42,937 nt of DNA, taken from Mesaphorura yosii. Lineage: Eukaryota > Arthropoda > Collembola > Poduromorpha > Tullbergiidae. A program made the translations under genes and the position numbers. The notes below the pieces were generated by a model. That model did not search any database. It saw nothing but the letters and a program-made list of their open reading frames with translations, and was not told where the DNA came from. Positions 23,605 through 36,680 of the stretch are shown here, one piece after another. The stretch spans positions 1-42,937 of the forward strand of contig WIXG01000529.1 of NCBI GenBank assembly GCA_009869945.1, read 5' to 3'. How positions within the stretch are numbered: the stretch's first letter is position 1; each line of letters opens with the position of its first letter.

Positions 23605-25485
23605 ATGATTAAGAATTTCGGAAATTTAACGAGACGCTCTTCTGATTTTGGGCAGAAAATCCTCCACCGTGGCAAAGCTAGTCAGATTCAGCCAAGGGCG
23701 AGTGCGAACGCCCGAAGAGTCTCGCCGCAGTTTGTGTTTGATCGTGAGGACAAGTATGGCGCTCACAATTACCATCCGATTCCCGTAGCACTCTGCCGTG
23801 GCAAAGGTAAGCCAAGTCCAAGGCCAAACGCCAAAAACCTTTCGTGTGACAGGGGCAGGCTGAGAAAAATGATTAACCTGCCCGGTCTTGGCCGCACTTT
23901 CTTTGGCTGTCCTCAGGAGTTCATGTTTGGGACGTCGAAGGGAAAAAGTATTACGACTTCCTGAGTGCCTACTCAGCAGTCAATCAGGGCCACTGCCACC
24001 CAAGAATCATCGAGGTGCTCAAGGAGCAGGCTGAGGTTCTCACACTCACGTCGCGCGCATTCTACTCGGACGTTCTTGGCGAGTATGAAGAGTACGTCAC
24101 CAAGCTATTTGGGTACGACAAGGTTCTGCCAATGAATACCGGTGAGAAATTTAATGATGACTGAAAACAACTGCATGAGCATATTTTAATTGAGGTTCTG
24201 GGTCCGTAGGCGTTGAAGCCTGTGAAACGGCTTGCAAGTTGGCGCGCAAGTGGGGATACTTGAAGAAGGGCATTCCGAAGAATCAAGCCAAGATTGTCTT
24301 CGCCGAGGGAAACTTTTGGGGGCGAACCATGGCAGCAATTTCAGCCTCCACTGATCCAAGCTCCTTCGAGGGATTTGGGCCGTACATGCCTGGCTTCACT
24401 CTTGTGCCCTACAATGACCTCAACACCCTAAGCGTAAGTCTAATCCCAATGTGAAAATATGACTAGGGGTCTCGTGAGGAACAAAGCTGGCCTTTTATAA
24501 TTCAGCTGACGTAACACGCTTTTCTACCAACTGTATGATTTGCAAATTTTCCGTCATGAAAAATGTATGAGATTAATTTGCACGTATTCTTGCGCATTGC
24601 TGTTCGTGAATTGATTGGTTGGCCTGGTCGGCGTGTTACGTAATGGCCAGACTAACGCAAATGGAAATGAGCCGATCAGTTTTGCAATTAATTTGTGACA
24701 CACCTTGAAGACAAGCTAATTCACTTTTATTTTCATGTAGGAAATCCTTCGTGATCCGACCGTTTGCGCTTTCATGGTCGAGCCAATCCAAGGCGAAGCC
24801 GGAGTCGTCGTCCCTCACCAAGGCTACCTTCAAGGCGTTCGTGACCTCTGCACCAAGAATAACGTGCTGTGGATTGCCGACGAGGTTCAGACTGGGCTTG
24901 GCAGAACTGGAAAGAGACTTTGTGTTGACCACGAGAATGTGCGACCAGACATCGTTGTCCTGGGGAAAGCACTGTCCGGTGGAGTTTTTCCGGTAATTGA
25001 ATCAATTTATAACTATTTTGTTCACCTCTTTAATATTTAACCTTTCTCTACGCAACCAGGTCTCCGCTGCGCTTGCCGACGACGAAGTCATGCTGTGCAT
25101 TCAACCCGGGGAGCATGGATCGACGTATGGAGGAAATCCGCTTGCGTGCCGAGTGGCGATGGCTGCGCTGGACGTGCTCGAAGAAGAAAACCTTGCTGAC
25201 AATTCTCAAAAAGTGGGTGAATTTCTGCGCAGTGAACTGAATCGTCTCCCGAAGTCCGTGGTTAAACTCGTCCGCGGAAAGGGGCTGATGAATGCTATTC
25301 AAATCAACGAAGGAGTCGATGCCTGGGATGTCTGCCTTCGTTTGAAGGAAAATGGACTGATTGCAAAACCAACACATGGTGACGTCATTCGTCTGGCTCC
25401 GCCGCTTTGCATCACCAAACCCCAAATTTCGGAGGCAGTTGAAATAATTTCTAAGACGATTACTTCCTTCAATCACCGAGGTTGA
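23605..25485 (+). CDS. OAT: Ornithine aminotransferase, mitochondrial, 442 aa (5 exons)
   Basis: Exons 23605-23806, 23917-24141, 24210-24433, 24741-24992 and 25060-25485 give 442 aa (human about 439). The PLP enzyme interconverts ornithine plus 2-oxoglutarate and glutamate semialdehyde plus glutamate in the mitochondrial matrix. The first 45 or so residues are rich in Arg/Lys/Ser, consistent with a targeting peptide. Family motifs: [94 protein letters not shown], and the PLP-binding Lys in [23 protein letters not shown] and [14 protein letters not shown] close the fold. One oddity: the PLP-loop GVEAGETA reads GVEACETA. Otherwise it looks fully functional. Confidence 0.97.
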
Positions 25486-26081
25486 AGACTCAAAAACTTT
25501 AAATCCAATTCCACGTCATTGCCAATTACCAGATTCCAAATTATACTTTACCTTTTATACTAAGGAACCGACTTGTAAAAACAGCCGTCAATTTGTACTG
25601 CTATGCTAAGCTAAGACACTGTAAGAATTAAAGCGGAAAACCTGTCGTAATTTGCCATACGGAGAGACTGAAACTGCAGCATTAGCCTAAAGCGAAAATC
25701 TACAGCATTAGCATATTTTTTTAAGGTCGCCATCACTGTAAATATTTTACTTAAATGAAATTACCCACATGGTTTATATTATAACCTTGGATACGATACG
25801 AGAAGCGAGACACGAAGGATCTTTTTCTATGACAGCAATATAGTTCTTATTAGCATTAGGATTAGTACAGAGTCTTTTACGAAGGCGGAGCTCCATTGAG
25901 AATGATCGAGATCAATCACAAATAATCCTTGCATAGCAATAGCAGTTATTCTTACTATTTGTTAATTGTATAAAAATAAACTTGCACATCACGAGCACGC
26001 TATTCCAGAAGCCAGAAAACCAGTACTGTGACGGCAGCGAGTTGATAGTTAAATGAACTTCAACAGAATTGAGACCGCGTT
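25486..26081. other. Convergent spacer OAT / CNNM
   Basis: Holds the 3' UTRs of OAT (+) and CNNM (-). A plus-strand AATAAA near 25975 could end OAT. I looked on the minus strand for the cyclic-nucleotide-like domain expected at the end of CNNM and found no open frame. Confidence 0.45.
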
Positions 26082-28578
26082 TCAAGTCGTAATTTGCCTG
26101 TTGTACTGGATCAGCTCTTCAATGACATCCTCAAGAGTAATTAGTCCAATGGTGACAAACAATGGATCTTTGTCTTCATCAGCTGAATCAATTTTCTGAA
26201 CAAAAGCCATGTGACCACGTTTTGCTGCAATAAAATGGAGGAAGTCAAGTCAAAGACGCTCAAACGAAAATTAAAACCAGGGATTTGTTTTACTTTCGTT
26301 GAATTCTTTGAAGACAACATCCAGCGTAGTATCACCCAGAATAAAGAAGCACTCGTTGGCGTGTCCAGCGGCGAGCGCTTGCAAAGGAGTGCAATCGTCA
26401 GGATCCACAAATATCAAATCTTTCGTGTATAGAACTGACACGATGTTGGTTCGCGACTGCTCGTAGATTGGAATGCGAGAATAGCCTAGCAATATAATAA
26501 TAAGACTTTGTTAGACCAGGAATTGTGCCCCTGCCCAATACTCAAGAAAATCAACCTTCGGTTCTGATTTCGCGAAGTGTAGTGTAATCCAAAATACTTG
26601 CAAGCGGCAGCATGTAAATTTCGTCCAAAGGAGTCATAATATCTGGAAAATTGGAATTTTTACACATGTAATAAATGCAAACACGACAGAGTAGAGAATA
26701 GTCTGATTACATATGCAAAAAGCAGTGAGCTTACCTTCAACAGTTTTCTTTCGCATGGTCAATGCTCCTGAAATAATGTTTACTTCGTCAGCCTCAAGAT
26801 TGTTGTGATCTGACGTGACCTGAAATAGAATTAACACTCAGCACGTTTAGCAAGCATTTGGCTTTACTGCTGGAAATTACGTTTCTTACAGTAATCAACT
26901 CCTTCAGATTTTCTCGGTTGTACACAAATCCAATTTCCTCCCCAAGAATTTTGTCAAGCAGCTTACTGATAATGTACGAGACAGGAAAAGTCAGTAGCAT
27001 GACGCATTTTGTTATCCAAATCGTCTTGGCTCCAATTTCTAGGCCGTATCGACTGCAGATCGCTTGCGGTAGAATTTCTCCAACTATTACAATACCGACT
27101 GTTGACAAAATGACGGCAAATAGCCCTGAGGTTAAGTCGTCCAACAAAATTGTGAGAGTGGAGCTGAAATAAAAATGACTCCCATAATGACACATGAAAC
27201 AATTAAACAATTTTTAGGTTGACCTACTTGACCAGCACATTTCCAAGGACCAGACTACACAGAAGATAGTTTCCTTTCTCCCGCAAGGGAAGAATGAGAC
27301 TGGCGTACTTCCTTTCGGTAACAGAGCCAGTGCTCATCAGAATTTTTAGATCGGTTCGATCCAAGGCGAGGAGTCCAAGCGTGAGCCCAGCAAAGAGACC
27401 AGAGATGAAGAGCAGTACCACGATGAGAACCACTTGTAGCCAGAAAGGAAGAAGCCGTTTTGACGTTCTGATTGTGACCCAAGGATCAGCTCCCTGGTGA
27501 ATCCACGGGTCATCTGCCTCTGACGTGCTCTCGCGTGTGCAAACATAAAATGACTTGCCAACCTGTTTTGCCGGGAAGGTCGGAGTGACCACGGCGGAAG
27601 TCCCGTCCTTACTGATCTCCGAAAGCTGTTCATAAGATAAAAATTAACAATGACGTATGACGTAATAAATATGGTTCATAACTAATCAGGCAAATTCGAA
27701 AATCTAGCTGAGTGCCTGTCCTTTCTTCATGCGTGCCTCTTTCTAAGAAGGGTTTTTAATCTTTTCGTAATCTTTCGGATATCAACTGACTTGCACTGGA
27801 TAAATCCAGAAATAACTTACTTTAAAAGAAGGCATTTCGCCCTCGTCCTTATGCACGTTGCAAGGAGAACCTTTCTTCCTCGGCGCGGTGACAAATCGAA
27901 TGACGGTGCTATTTGTGAAATTGTGTCCAAGCAACATTATCGTCGCTGTTTCACTGGCCAAAAATACTGAAACGCCACCGGCCTCGTACGTCACGCCGTT
28001 CTTGACATCCTACGAATTTATGAAGGTAATTACTTTCAGAGAAGCTGCGAATTTGCGAAATTATGGGAAATGATTCGCTTTACCTGAACACGAATGGTGT
28101 CGATGTGCGCTGCCTTGTAGTCAACTTTATACTCCTCATTGTAGATCTCGTAGCTGGGGCCAAGTGTCTTCTTGTCAGTCTGCACCTTCGTTGACGACAA
28201 TTCTCGCGATTCCCGTTCATATTTCGTAGTTACGTTGGAGATGGTGTTATTTCCCAATGTCAAAGATGTGGACTCATTATAATACTTCGTATCCGAGACG
28301 AACTTTCGGAAGAGACTCGGTAGACGTTCTCGCCAGTCGTCGATGGCTGACACGGAGGTCGATGACACATTTTCGTACGAAATTTCTTTGGAATAGACGC
28401 GTTCCTTAAACTCAGACTTTATGAAATTCGGGGTCAGAACACCGCGTGGGCGTGGGAGTGGAGAACAAGTTGAAATCTGCACGCTATCAAAAAAGAGAAC
28501 AAGAAACCACCAGATCGCTGCTGAGTAACAGAATGTTACGAAAAGCTGTGCGGCCAGTCGGGCTGACTTGTTACTCAT
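26082..28578 (-). CDS. CNNM-type metal transporter lacking the CNBH domain, 620 aa (8 exons)
   Basis: Exons on the minus strand: 28578-28084, 28009-27821, 27625-27228, 27163-26890, 26819-26735, 26642-26556, 26485-26294, 26224-26082. CNNM proteins are basolateral Mg2+ transport or regulatory proteins. An N-terminal hydrophobic segment ([18 protein letters not shown]) is followed by an extracellular domain with several NxS/T sites, then the DUF21 membrane core ([72 protein letters not shown]) and the CBS pair ([62 protein letters not shown]). The protein stops 9 codons after EDVIEELI, so the C-terminal CNBH domain found in animal CNNMs is missing. The start is the second in-frame Met candidate; the first would be a TTG. 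Confidence 0.92.
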
Positions 28579-29293
28579 CTTCCTCAACGACAAACTGACA
28601 ACTAAAAATTCCTAAATTAAGTTCGAACGAGCGCACGAGCACGAGTTGAAGTTATTGTTGGAATATAAAATCGTAGCCGGGGCATTATTGCCTTTGCCTA
28701 TTATCTTGACACTCGGAAAAGAAAGAAAAGGTCTAAGAAGGATTGAACTTTGTAATGTACGTGTGACAAACACGGCAATTCTCTGTAATTTCTTATCGGC
28801 TTCGGGCATAAATTTACATAATGCTAAGCGTCTTGCTCTGCCAGGCTTAATGGCAGTAGCGAAGTGAAGGATGAGGATAGAATTCCAATTTGCAGATTAG
28901 AAAGGAACCAAAATCTGATCAAGATTCAATGCAACCTGACTTCTAATTACAGTCGGCTATGATGCATTACAGCAAATTGAAGACTGAAGCTTGCTTTTGT
29001 GCTTTCATTCACAAGATTTGTATTTACAAGTTTTGGCTAAAAACAAAATATCCAAATTAATTCATCTGAATTCTATCAATTATTCAAACGTCAATTAAAC
29101 GACAAGAAAGCGTCACAAAGCACTCCACCTCGCTCGCCATCTGCAAAAGTTCAGCTTCACTTGTTAAAATATTGTGCTTTTTATCTTAGGTTTCTTACAC
29201 AGCAAGGCACGCTTCTTCTAACCTTCAGCTTCGTCCCATCATCATTTGCAGAGATGTTAACATATCCCGTATTGCAGCATATTCGTTTACGAG
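28579..29293. other. Spacer between CNNM and sulfotransferase
   Basis: About 700 bp containing the CNNM promoter and the sulfotransferase 3' UTR. Overlapping 65-73 codon frames at 28612-28867 on both strands lack recognisable content. Confidence 0.4.
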
Positions 29294-30746
29294 TCAGTAG
29301 CCATCCAGTTTGTACCCAAAAAGGTGAAAATCGTGCTCGAACTTCTTGTACAGAGGCAAAATCTGAAGGGAGGAGACAGGTATGAAAACTGAAAAAGTTC
29401 TTGTAGTCTGAGTTCTGAAAATTGAAGCTTACCTTCGCCTTCGCAATTTTTCGAAAATACTGCACAGCATTTTGAGATTTGCCCTGGATTTTGTTTAACC
29501 ATGGAAGTTCGGAACCGGAGCTAAAGTGCAACATGCGCAGTAACTCCGTCGAGGTCGAAGGCACAGATTGTAGTTCTTCTACTTTGATTACGACGTCGTA
29601 GTGCACATGACAAAGACCGCATAAAAGTGAAACCGGTTTCCAATGCTCATCGTATTCCATTGGCTAGAAGATGGAGAACGCATTACGATAAATACTAATT
29701 ACAGTATGATCCTAGAATGGAAAGATTCCAAATTGTGTCGCTACTTACATCTTCATTAATAAGATAATTAATAAATTCATTAAACGTCGGTTCACGTTCA
29801 CGCTTCAGGGTCCTTCCACTGTATTTTCGATGAATGCCCGATCCAAACTTCCTGAGTAAAGTAAAAATTCGATATTTAACAAATTAGTTGTTATGCAACA
29901 GAAAAGTTACTATTGCTTTACTGGGTAATTGATTTACTCGAAAAAGTAGAGTCCGTCCTTTCCGGCTTGCCGGTTTCGCAATTTATCTTCGAATGCGCTG
30001 ACAATTCTTGCAAACGGATGCCGTACGAGTAGAACTTTTAGAACACTGTCGTTGTGGACGGCAGCATTGTACTCCTTAGCATTTAAAAAATAATATTATT
30101 AATCACAGCTTAACCTAACTTAGGTAAGCAAACTCTAATCTGTGCTTACAATTTTGCTGATATGACCAAATGCTTCTTTCAATCGAACTTGAATAGAGCG
30201 TGAATTTTGTGACGATTTCCAGTGCGGTTCGACCCTACTTAGAGTTGAATTCGAAATAATTGTGCCCCACGTCGTGCTTGCAGCCTGCGCAAAACATGCA
30301 GTCATTCAACCATGCTTAATTAATTAATTGACAGCCGAACCACTGAATACCTTCGGCACCAAACACCACATTTGAGCCAGGTGAGGGAAGTACAACACAT
30401 TATCCCGAATTAATTTCTCTCGCTTGGCCAACTGCAGCTTCGCCTGGGCTTCTTTCTTCTTGTGGCCCTGTACTTCCTTTGGGGTATTGACCAAGTACAT
30501 TGACTGTCTCTGCTCCTCCATTAACTCAGCTCGATCTAACTGTCTGCAGTACGAGTCAATCATGTCAACATTCTTCTGCATAAACTTTCTTAATCTTTCC
30601 AGTCCAAAATCACCATCTGTTTCCTTGTTTTGGGCACCGTCCTCTGCAGGTGTGTGTAATAAAATTAGAAAAATTAACGTCAAAATGCTACCAACGATCA
30701 AAATTGAAAGCAGAGTTCGTGTTGTAGCTTTAAATTGGCTCCTCAT
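29294..30746 (-). CDS. Carbohydrate sulfotransferase (HNK-1/CHST11 type), 356 aa (6 exons)
   Basis: Exons on the minus strand: 30746-30351, 30284-30150, 30074-29938, 29851-29749, 29663-29433, 29362-29294. Golgi type II membrane enzyme: a short basic tail (MRSQFKATTR) precedes a signal anchor (LLSILIVGSILTLIFLILL). The PAPS 5'-phosphosulfate loop is VPKAASTTW (exon 1/2 junction) and the 3'-phosphate motif is LLVRHPFARIVSAFEDKLRN. Later family marks are FNEFINYLI, HWKPVSLLCGLCHVHYDVV and YKKFEHDFHLFGY near the C-terminus. The family transfers sulfate from PAPS to chondroitin, dermatan or related glycans; which acceptor applies here cannot be told. Length is typical. Confidence 0.92.
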
Positions 30747-31472
30747 GACACAAGCTTAAACTAACTCAACGAGCAAGCAGATAAACGGGACTGGGGAAGT
30801 GCAAGTCTTAGACAGCAACTTTTACGGCACAAAAATAAGCAATCCAATATCCAATTTGTAAAATTAGGCAATTATTTAAATACGGAGGCTTGATGTTTAC
30901 CTTCTACGGTTTCAGTACCTCCGAGCATTGAGTTCTAAGGTTATTGTACTTATTTGACGTTGCTAATGACCAAATTTTACCAATTCAGTACTCGCAAATT
31001 CCAAGTAAATCATTGTGAGTTAATTTTAATGATTCAGAGTTGCAGAATTTAAGACGTTGGAACCATGATTTCATGACGACGACTTTCGTTAGCTGCAAAC
31101 AGGAAATACAACAATTTGTTGTGGATTGAAGCTATTGCATTAGTCTCAATTTTGTCGTCTTTGCTGCGTTCTCAGCTCGTGAAGGTAGACCGCGAAATTT
31201 GTGCATCGTCTCGTGTTTTCAGTTTAGTCTTCCCAATTTCAATCTGTAGTTTGGTCGTAATCAATATTTTGACAAGAACAGGAACCAGATCAGCCACAAT
31301 AGTGAACCCAGTCAGTGAATTTGGTGATTACCTAGGCACTCACATTTGTAAGTACTGATAATCACAAAGTGATAATCTTGTGCAATTATTCTTAATTATT
31401 ATTCTATTGGCATTACTGGTTGTTTTGTTCTTCAGCTTTTACTACCTGAAGACAACCTTTCTTATCAAGGCC
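30747..31472. other. Divergent promoter region, sulfotransferase / REXO4
   Basis: The two start codons point away from each other 726 bp apart. No clear TATA box on either side. Open frames here (e.g. 31116-31358) begin at non-ATG codons and show no family match. Confidence 0.4.
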
Positions 31473-32842
31473 ATGGACAGTTTGAAAGGAGCAAGATCAA
31501 AAAGCCACAGCAAGTCTAAGCAGAAGAAGGCTTCACCAGCATCATCAGTGAAGTCTGAGCCAACAAGAAATGTCGCAGTTAAATTTCCGAAGCGAAAACC
31601 AAGATCTAAGCAGAAAGCTCATCCGAACTTAGCTAATGGTGAAGGAACTCCGACAACAGACTTGAAGGCCCGATCGAAACCAAGGATTAAGGCTGAAGTG
31701 AAACAACTGAATAAAACCGCCGCTGCTGATAAGACCGTAGTGAAGATTCCTAAGAGCTCTGCCGAAGCATCTTCTAACTGGAAATCCTTGACTGCGGTAA
31801 GACTCGAATTAAGCACATTCTATGAACCCAGTGCTTGAGATTATCTTTTCTTATCTGCAGACTATTCCAGACGCGCAGTCAATTAAACCCCTAAGCAGAC
31901 GGAGCCGAAGTGGTCCACATGAGCGTAATCACAAAGCAGAAGTATTGCCACTGTCCTTGGACCAGCTTCCCGAAGTAGTCGTTAAACCTAAGGAGCTGTC
32001 TGTGATCCTCAATCAGCTTGGCTTTCCCGCATATGCTGCAGAAGACGGCAAATGCTTGACAGAGGGACCTCTTCCGCTAAAGTACCTGAAATACACAAGG
32101 GCGCTCGCAATCGACTGTGAGATGGTAGGAGTGGGACCCCGTGGGACTGAATCAGCTGTGGCGCGTGTAGCCTTGGTTAACGAGGAAGGCGCGTGTGTTT
32201 ATCACAAATTCGTGAAGCCGAAGCTACCCGTGACAGACTACAGAACGGCGGTCAGCGGAATTCGCCCGGAGGACCTGAAAGATGGTAAGTTCTAAGTTGT
32301 ACCCTTTAATCTTGGACCAAATTAAAAATATAAAAACTTATTTATTATGAAGGGGCTGACGTTCATGCTGTCATGCGCGAAATTAGCAATATGCTGCATG
32401 GACATATACTCGTGGGCCATTCCGTTGACTGTGATCTTAAAGTGCTATTCCTCAGTCACCCTCGTCGACTGATACGAGACACGGTGTAGTAAGTAAATTA
32501 AATAAAGAAATTCAAAATATATCCCAAATAAAAAATTATTGTGCTCCTTTTTGTCAATTACAGCTATTTTAAGAATGGACCTCGGCCGAAGCTATCCCGC
32601 CTGATATCAGACCATTTGGGTGTCACAATTCAGAGTGGAGAGCACAATCCGGTAGGATTTTGACCCGATGACTTTACATTTGCTTTTCCGCCTAGCCAGA
32701 CACTAACCTAACGAAATTTTTTAAATCGCAGATTGAGGATGCACAAGCGGTCATGAAACTCTATCTGAAGTACAAGGATCAATGGGAGCATTCACTAAAA
32801 CCTCGTCCAGCGTACACCTACCAGACATTCCGTCCCTATTAA
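31473..32842 (+). CDS. REXO4: RNA exonuclease 4 (DEDDh), 360 aa (5 exons)
   Basis: Exons 31473-31796, 31861-32284, 32353-32488, 32564-32651 and 32732-32842. A Lys/Arg/Ser-rich N-terminal tail ([28 protein letters not shown]) suggests nucleolar targeting. The 3'-5' exonuclease domain starts near residue 205. Exo I is [15 protein letters not shown] (catalytic Asp and Glu), followed by [10 protein letters not shown]. Exo II is [15 protein letters not shown] and Exo III is [14 protein letters not shown] (His and Asp). [15 protein letters not shown] is typical of the REXO4/ISG20 group. The orthologous proteins act in pre-rRNA processing. The start is the first ATG in frame; an ORF upstream of it is open but lacks an ATG. 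AATAAA follows at 33056. Confidence 0.95.
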
Positions 32843-33594
32843 ACTTCTACCACCAACCACTGAAAATGCCACTGATAATCAAATTTCGTTCAACACGCAC
32901 ACGCTTTTCTAAACCGGACTAGTTAGTCAGGCGTATTATAAACTATCGTGTCGTGAATGAAAACTATCAACTATCTCGTGAAAATTCCTACGTGAAGTAC
33001 CCAACTTATGTGATCATTGCTGAATTATTAGATTTTAAATGTGCTGAGTAAATACAATAAAATGAATATTTCGAAGTGCTGCACACAACAAAGTACTTGT
33101 TATTTAATTTTCAGCTTTCTCATAAGCAATTAGAATCGATTCAAGCAACAAATTTATTCACAATTTTCGGATAGCACAACATGAATCAAAGCCGTGTAAT
33201 AGTAAATAAGCCGATTCAATACGTGAAAACTCGGAGTATATTCATAATAAAAATATCATCATCGGAATCGTAATGTATCTTTGAAATTGTGAACGAAAAA
33301 CTATGTTTGTTCATGGGCGTGAACTGTGCAATTATCAATAGTCGCTAGAAAGAAAGCAAAGATCGGAGCTCAGGAGCTTGAAACAAAGAAGTAACACGAA
33401 TAGGTGCGAGCACGCGAGGCTTTTCCTTCCTTGCTCATAGTCGAGTTTGAATTCATGCGGATTCACATTGTGAGTTAGTTTCGTCGGCAAATAGTCTTAC
33501 GATCAATAGATTCATGCTTTTATCAAACACTAGATAGAAGAACACAACTGGTTCCCTAATTTGCAGTGTAGTAGTTTAGTGCGCTACCAAATAA
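32843..33594. other. Spacer REXO4 to TGS1
   Basis: REXO4 3' UTR and the TGS1 upstream region. No coding exon seen. A plausible acceptor (TAATTTGCAG near 33557-33566) raises the chance of an upstream TGS1 exon. Confidence 0.4.
33056..33061 (+). terminator. Polyadenylation signal of REXO4
   Basis: AATAAA 213 bases after the REXO4 stop codon. Confidence 0.5.
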
Positions 33595-35150
<1,556 letters not shown>

Positions 35151-35533
35151 AATGACTCCACGCATTCTCAAATGAATTTACTTGGATCTCGCATTTTGGA
35201 GCTGCTCTCAATCAAATTAAATTTCTATTTCCACTTTTGTAAGTAGTCTAATTTTAATTAACTATCTCTAGTTTGGTTCCATATGTTTTTATTCTGATTT
35301 ATTTTGACGAGCGTATTACGCAAATTAGTAATTAAATGACCATGTCGACTGAAAGAGGAAAGATGTAAATCTTGCCGTGTGTAATTACTTATTTACCATT
35401 TTATCGGATTAGTAATCATTGCAAGTGATCATTCATTCGTTTACTTGGCAATTCATTCCAACTCGTGAATTTACAACTCCAAACCTAGCACTCTCGACTG
35501 CAAAATTAATTAGATTGTAATTTCAGCCCGCAA
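35151..35533. other. AT-rich spacer after TGS1
   Basis: TGS1 3' UTR and beyond. Nothing coding. Confidence 0.4.
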
Positions 35534-35767
35534 TTACGTAGTCAACCACTCGGCCGCAGTCTGGTTTTTATTGTCCTGTGTAAACACGGATAAGAAATAG
35601 TCGTCATGAGGAAACTCGATCCGTCCCTCAGGGACTCGAATCCAATTCACCTTGCCTTTTGTCATCTTTCTCTCGACTGACAACTTGCAGAATTGCCTGC
35701 CCTGACTTTGGCTTGACCCTCCCGAGACAAGACGCACGTCAACGTTAACTGAGGACCGAGTTTGCAT
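35534..35767 (-). CDS. Small ORF, 77 aa, unknown (possibly an exon)
   Basis: Open from an ATG at 35767 to a TAA at 35534 on the minus strand. The translation looks coding in composition (SVNVDVRLVSGGSS, KGKVNWIRVPEGRIEFPHDD, AAEWLTT) with balanced residues and few repeats, but I recognise no family. There is no signal peptide or membrane segment. It lies divergently upstream of the TATA box of the four-helix membrane protein, 156 bases from that gene's ATG. It could be a genuine small gene, the last exon of a larger gene without visible upstream exons, or chance. Confidence 0.35.
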   Translation of the reverse strand: MQTRSSVNVDVRLVSGGSSQSQGRQFCKLSVERKMTKGKVNWIRVPEGRIEFPHDDYFLSVFTQDNKNQTAAEWLTT

Positions 35768-35845
35768 TTGCACTACATAATTAAATAGATCCAGACGAAT
35801 TGACGATGACGTTAATTGCCACCTTGGCCTCGGTGCTCCGGAGCC

Positions 35846-35853
35846 TATTTAAA
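35846..35853 (+). promoter_or_regulatory. TATA-like box of the four-helix membrane protein
   Basis: TATTTAAA in a GC-rich setting, 77 bases before the ATG at 35923. Predicted transcription start near 35877. Confidence 0.5.
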
Positions 35854-35922
35854 CTCCGACCCCTCTCCTTAAGTTCGTATTCGGACGCTGGAGTCTGACC
35901 GGGGCGGAATATAGTAGTCAAG

Positions 35923-36680
35923 ATGTGCCAGTACATCTCCGTCTACTCAATCAGCCGTATGTTTGTCGCCACCGACGTCGTAAGTGGCCCTGTCCACTCT
36001 GTCAACTACGACGTTGACTGTCTGACGACTTTTACTTCTACTTGCTTGTTCTCGAATTAGGCATTGGCAGGTGCAAGCGGGATCGGCTACGTCGTTCTTA
36101 TCTTTGCGCATGGGCTCATCCGAAATCGAATCATTTGGGCTGAGCTGGGGACCGGCGCCGACTTCGATGGGCAGCCAGGCAACATTACGGATGCGGAGAT
36201 CGAGGCGCTGCACCGCCGGATTGAGACCACTTACTTCCCGCTGCTCTACTCTGTCGGTGGTAAGTTCGCCTAATGACCTTAATAATAATAGTAATATATT
36301 GCTCATGGGCCCATGCTACCTTTCGACTTTCATTTGCAGTTTTGGCGCTGGGGAGCTTTGTGGGATTGACGCTGATGGTGCACCGCGCCGTTAAGAAGGA
36401 GCAGATCACCTGGCTCCGCCTCTGGGCGCTCTTGCATGGGCTCCTCCTCGTTGCGACCGTGGCGTTCGGAGCTTGGGCGATGGGACGAGGTCAAGGCTTT
36501 GGAGTTGAGCTCGGAATTCTTGTAATTCTTGCCATGTACAGGCTGTCCAGCATCTTGGTCATCTTGCTCTTGTCTCTCGTTCTTCAATACGCCCTCGCCC
36601 AGCCACCGACACCAGCTAGAATTCCGGGAGGTCTTGCAGCGGCAGCAGGCGCTCGTGGGATGAGTGTCCACTACCGCTGA
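35923..36680 (+). CDS. Four-helix membrane protein, 198 aa, unknown (3 exons)
   Basis: Exons 35923-35979, 36061-36259 and 36340-36680, in phase. Four hydrophobic segments are visible: about residues 20-39 (ALAGASGIGYVVLIFAHGLI), 82-104 (SVGGVLALGSFVGLTLMV), 116-138 (LWALLHGLLLVATVAFGAWA) and 148-172 (GILVILAMYRLSSILVILLL). A loop with an N-glycosylation site (NITDAE) lies between helices 1 and 2, and the C-tail is Pro/Gly/Ala-rich. This layout recalls the many uncharacterised arthropod tetraspan proteins. No tetraspanin CCG motif or claudin W-GLW-C-C signature is present. The coding sequence is notably GC-rich compared with its flanks. Function unknown. Confidence 0.75.

Noticed and set aside
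28612..28867. Overlapping short frames on both strands
   Set aside because: Non-ATG starts, low complexity, no splice context; likely promoter/UTR sequence.
35620..35650. tRNA-like B-box sequence (GGGACTCGAATCC)
   Set aside because: No matching A box or cloverleaf at the right distance; it lies inside the small ORF.
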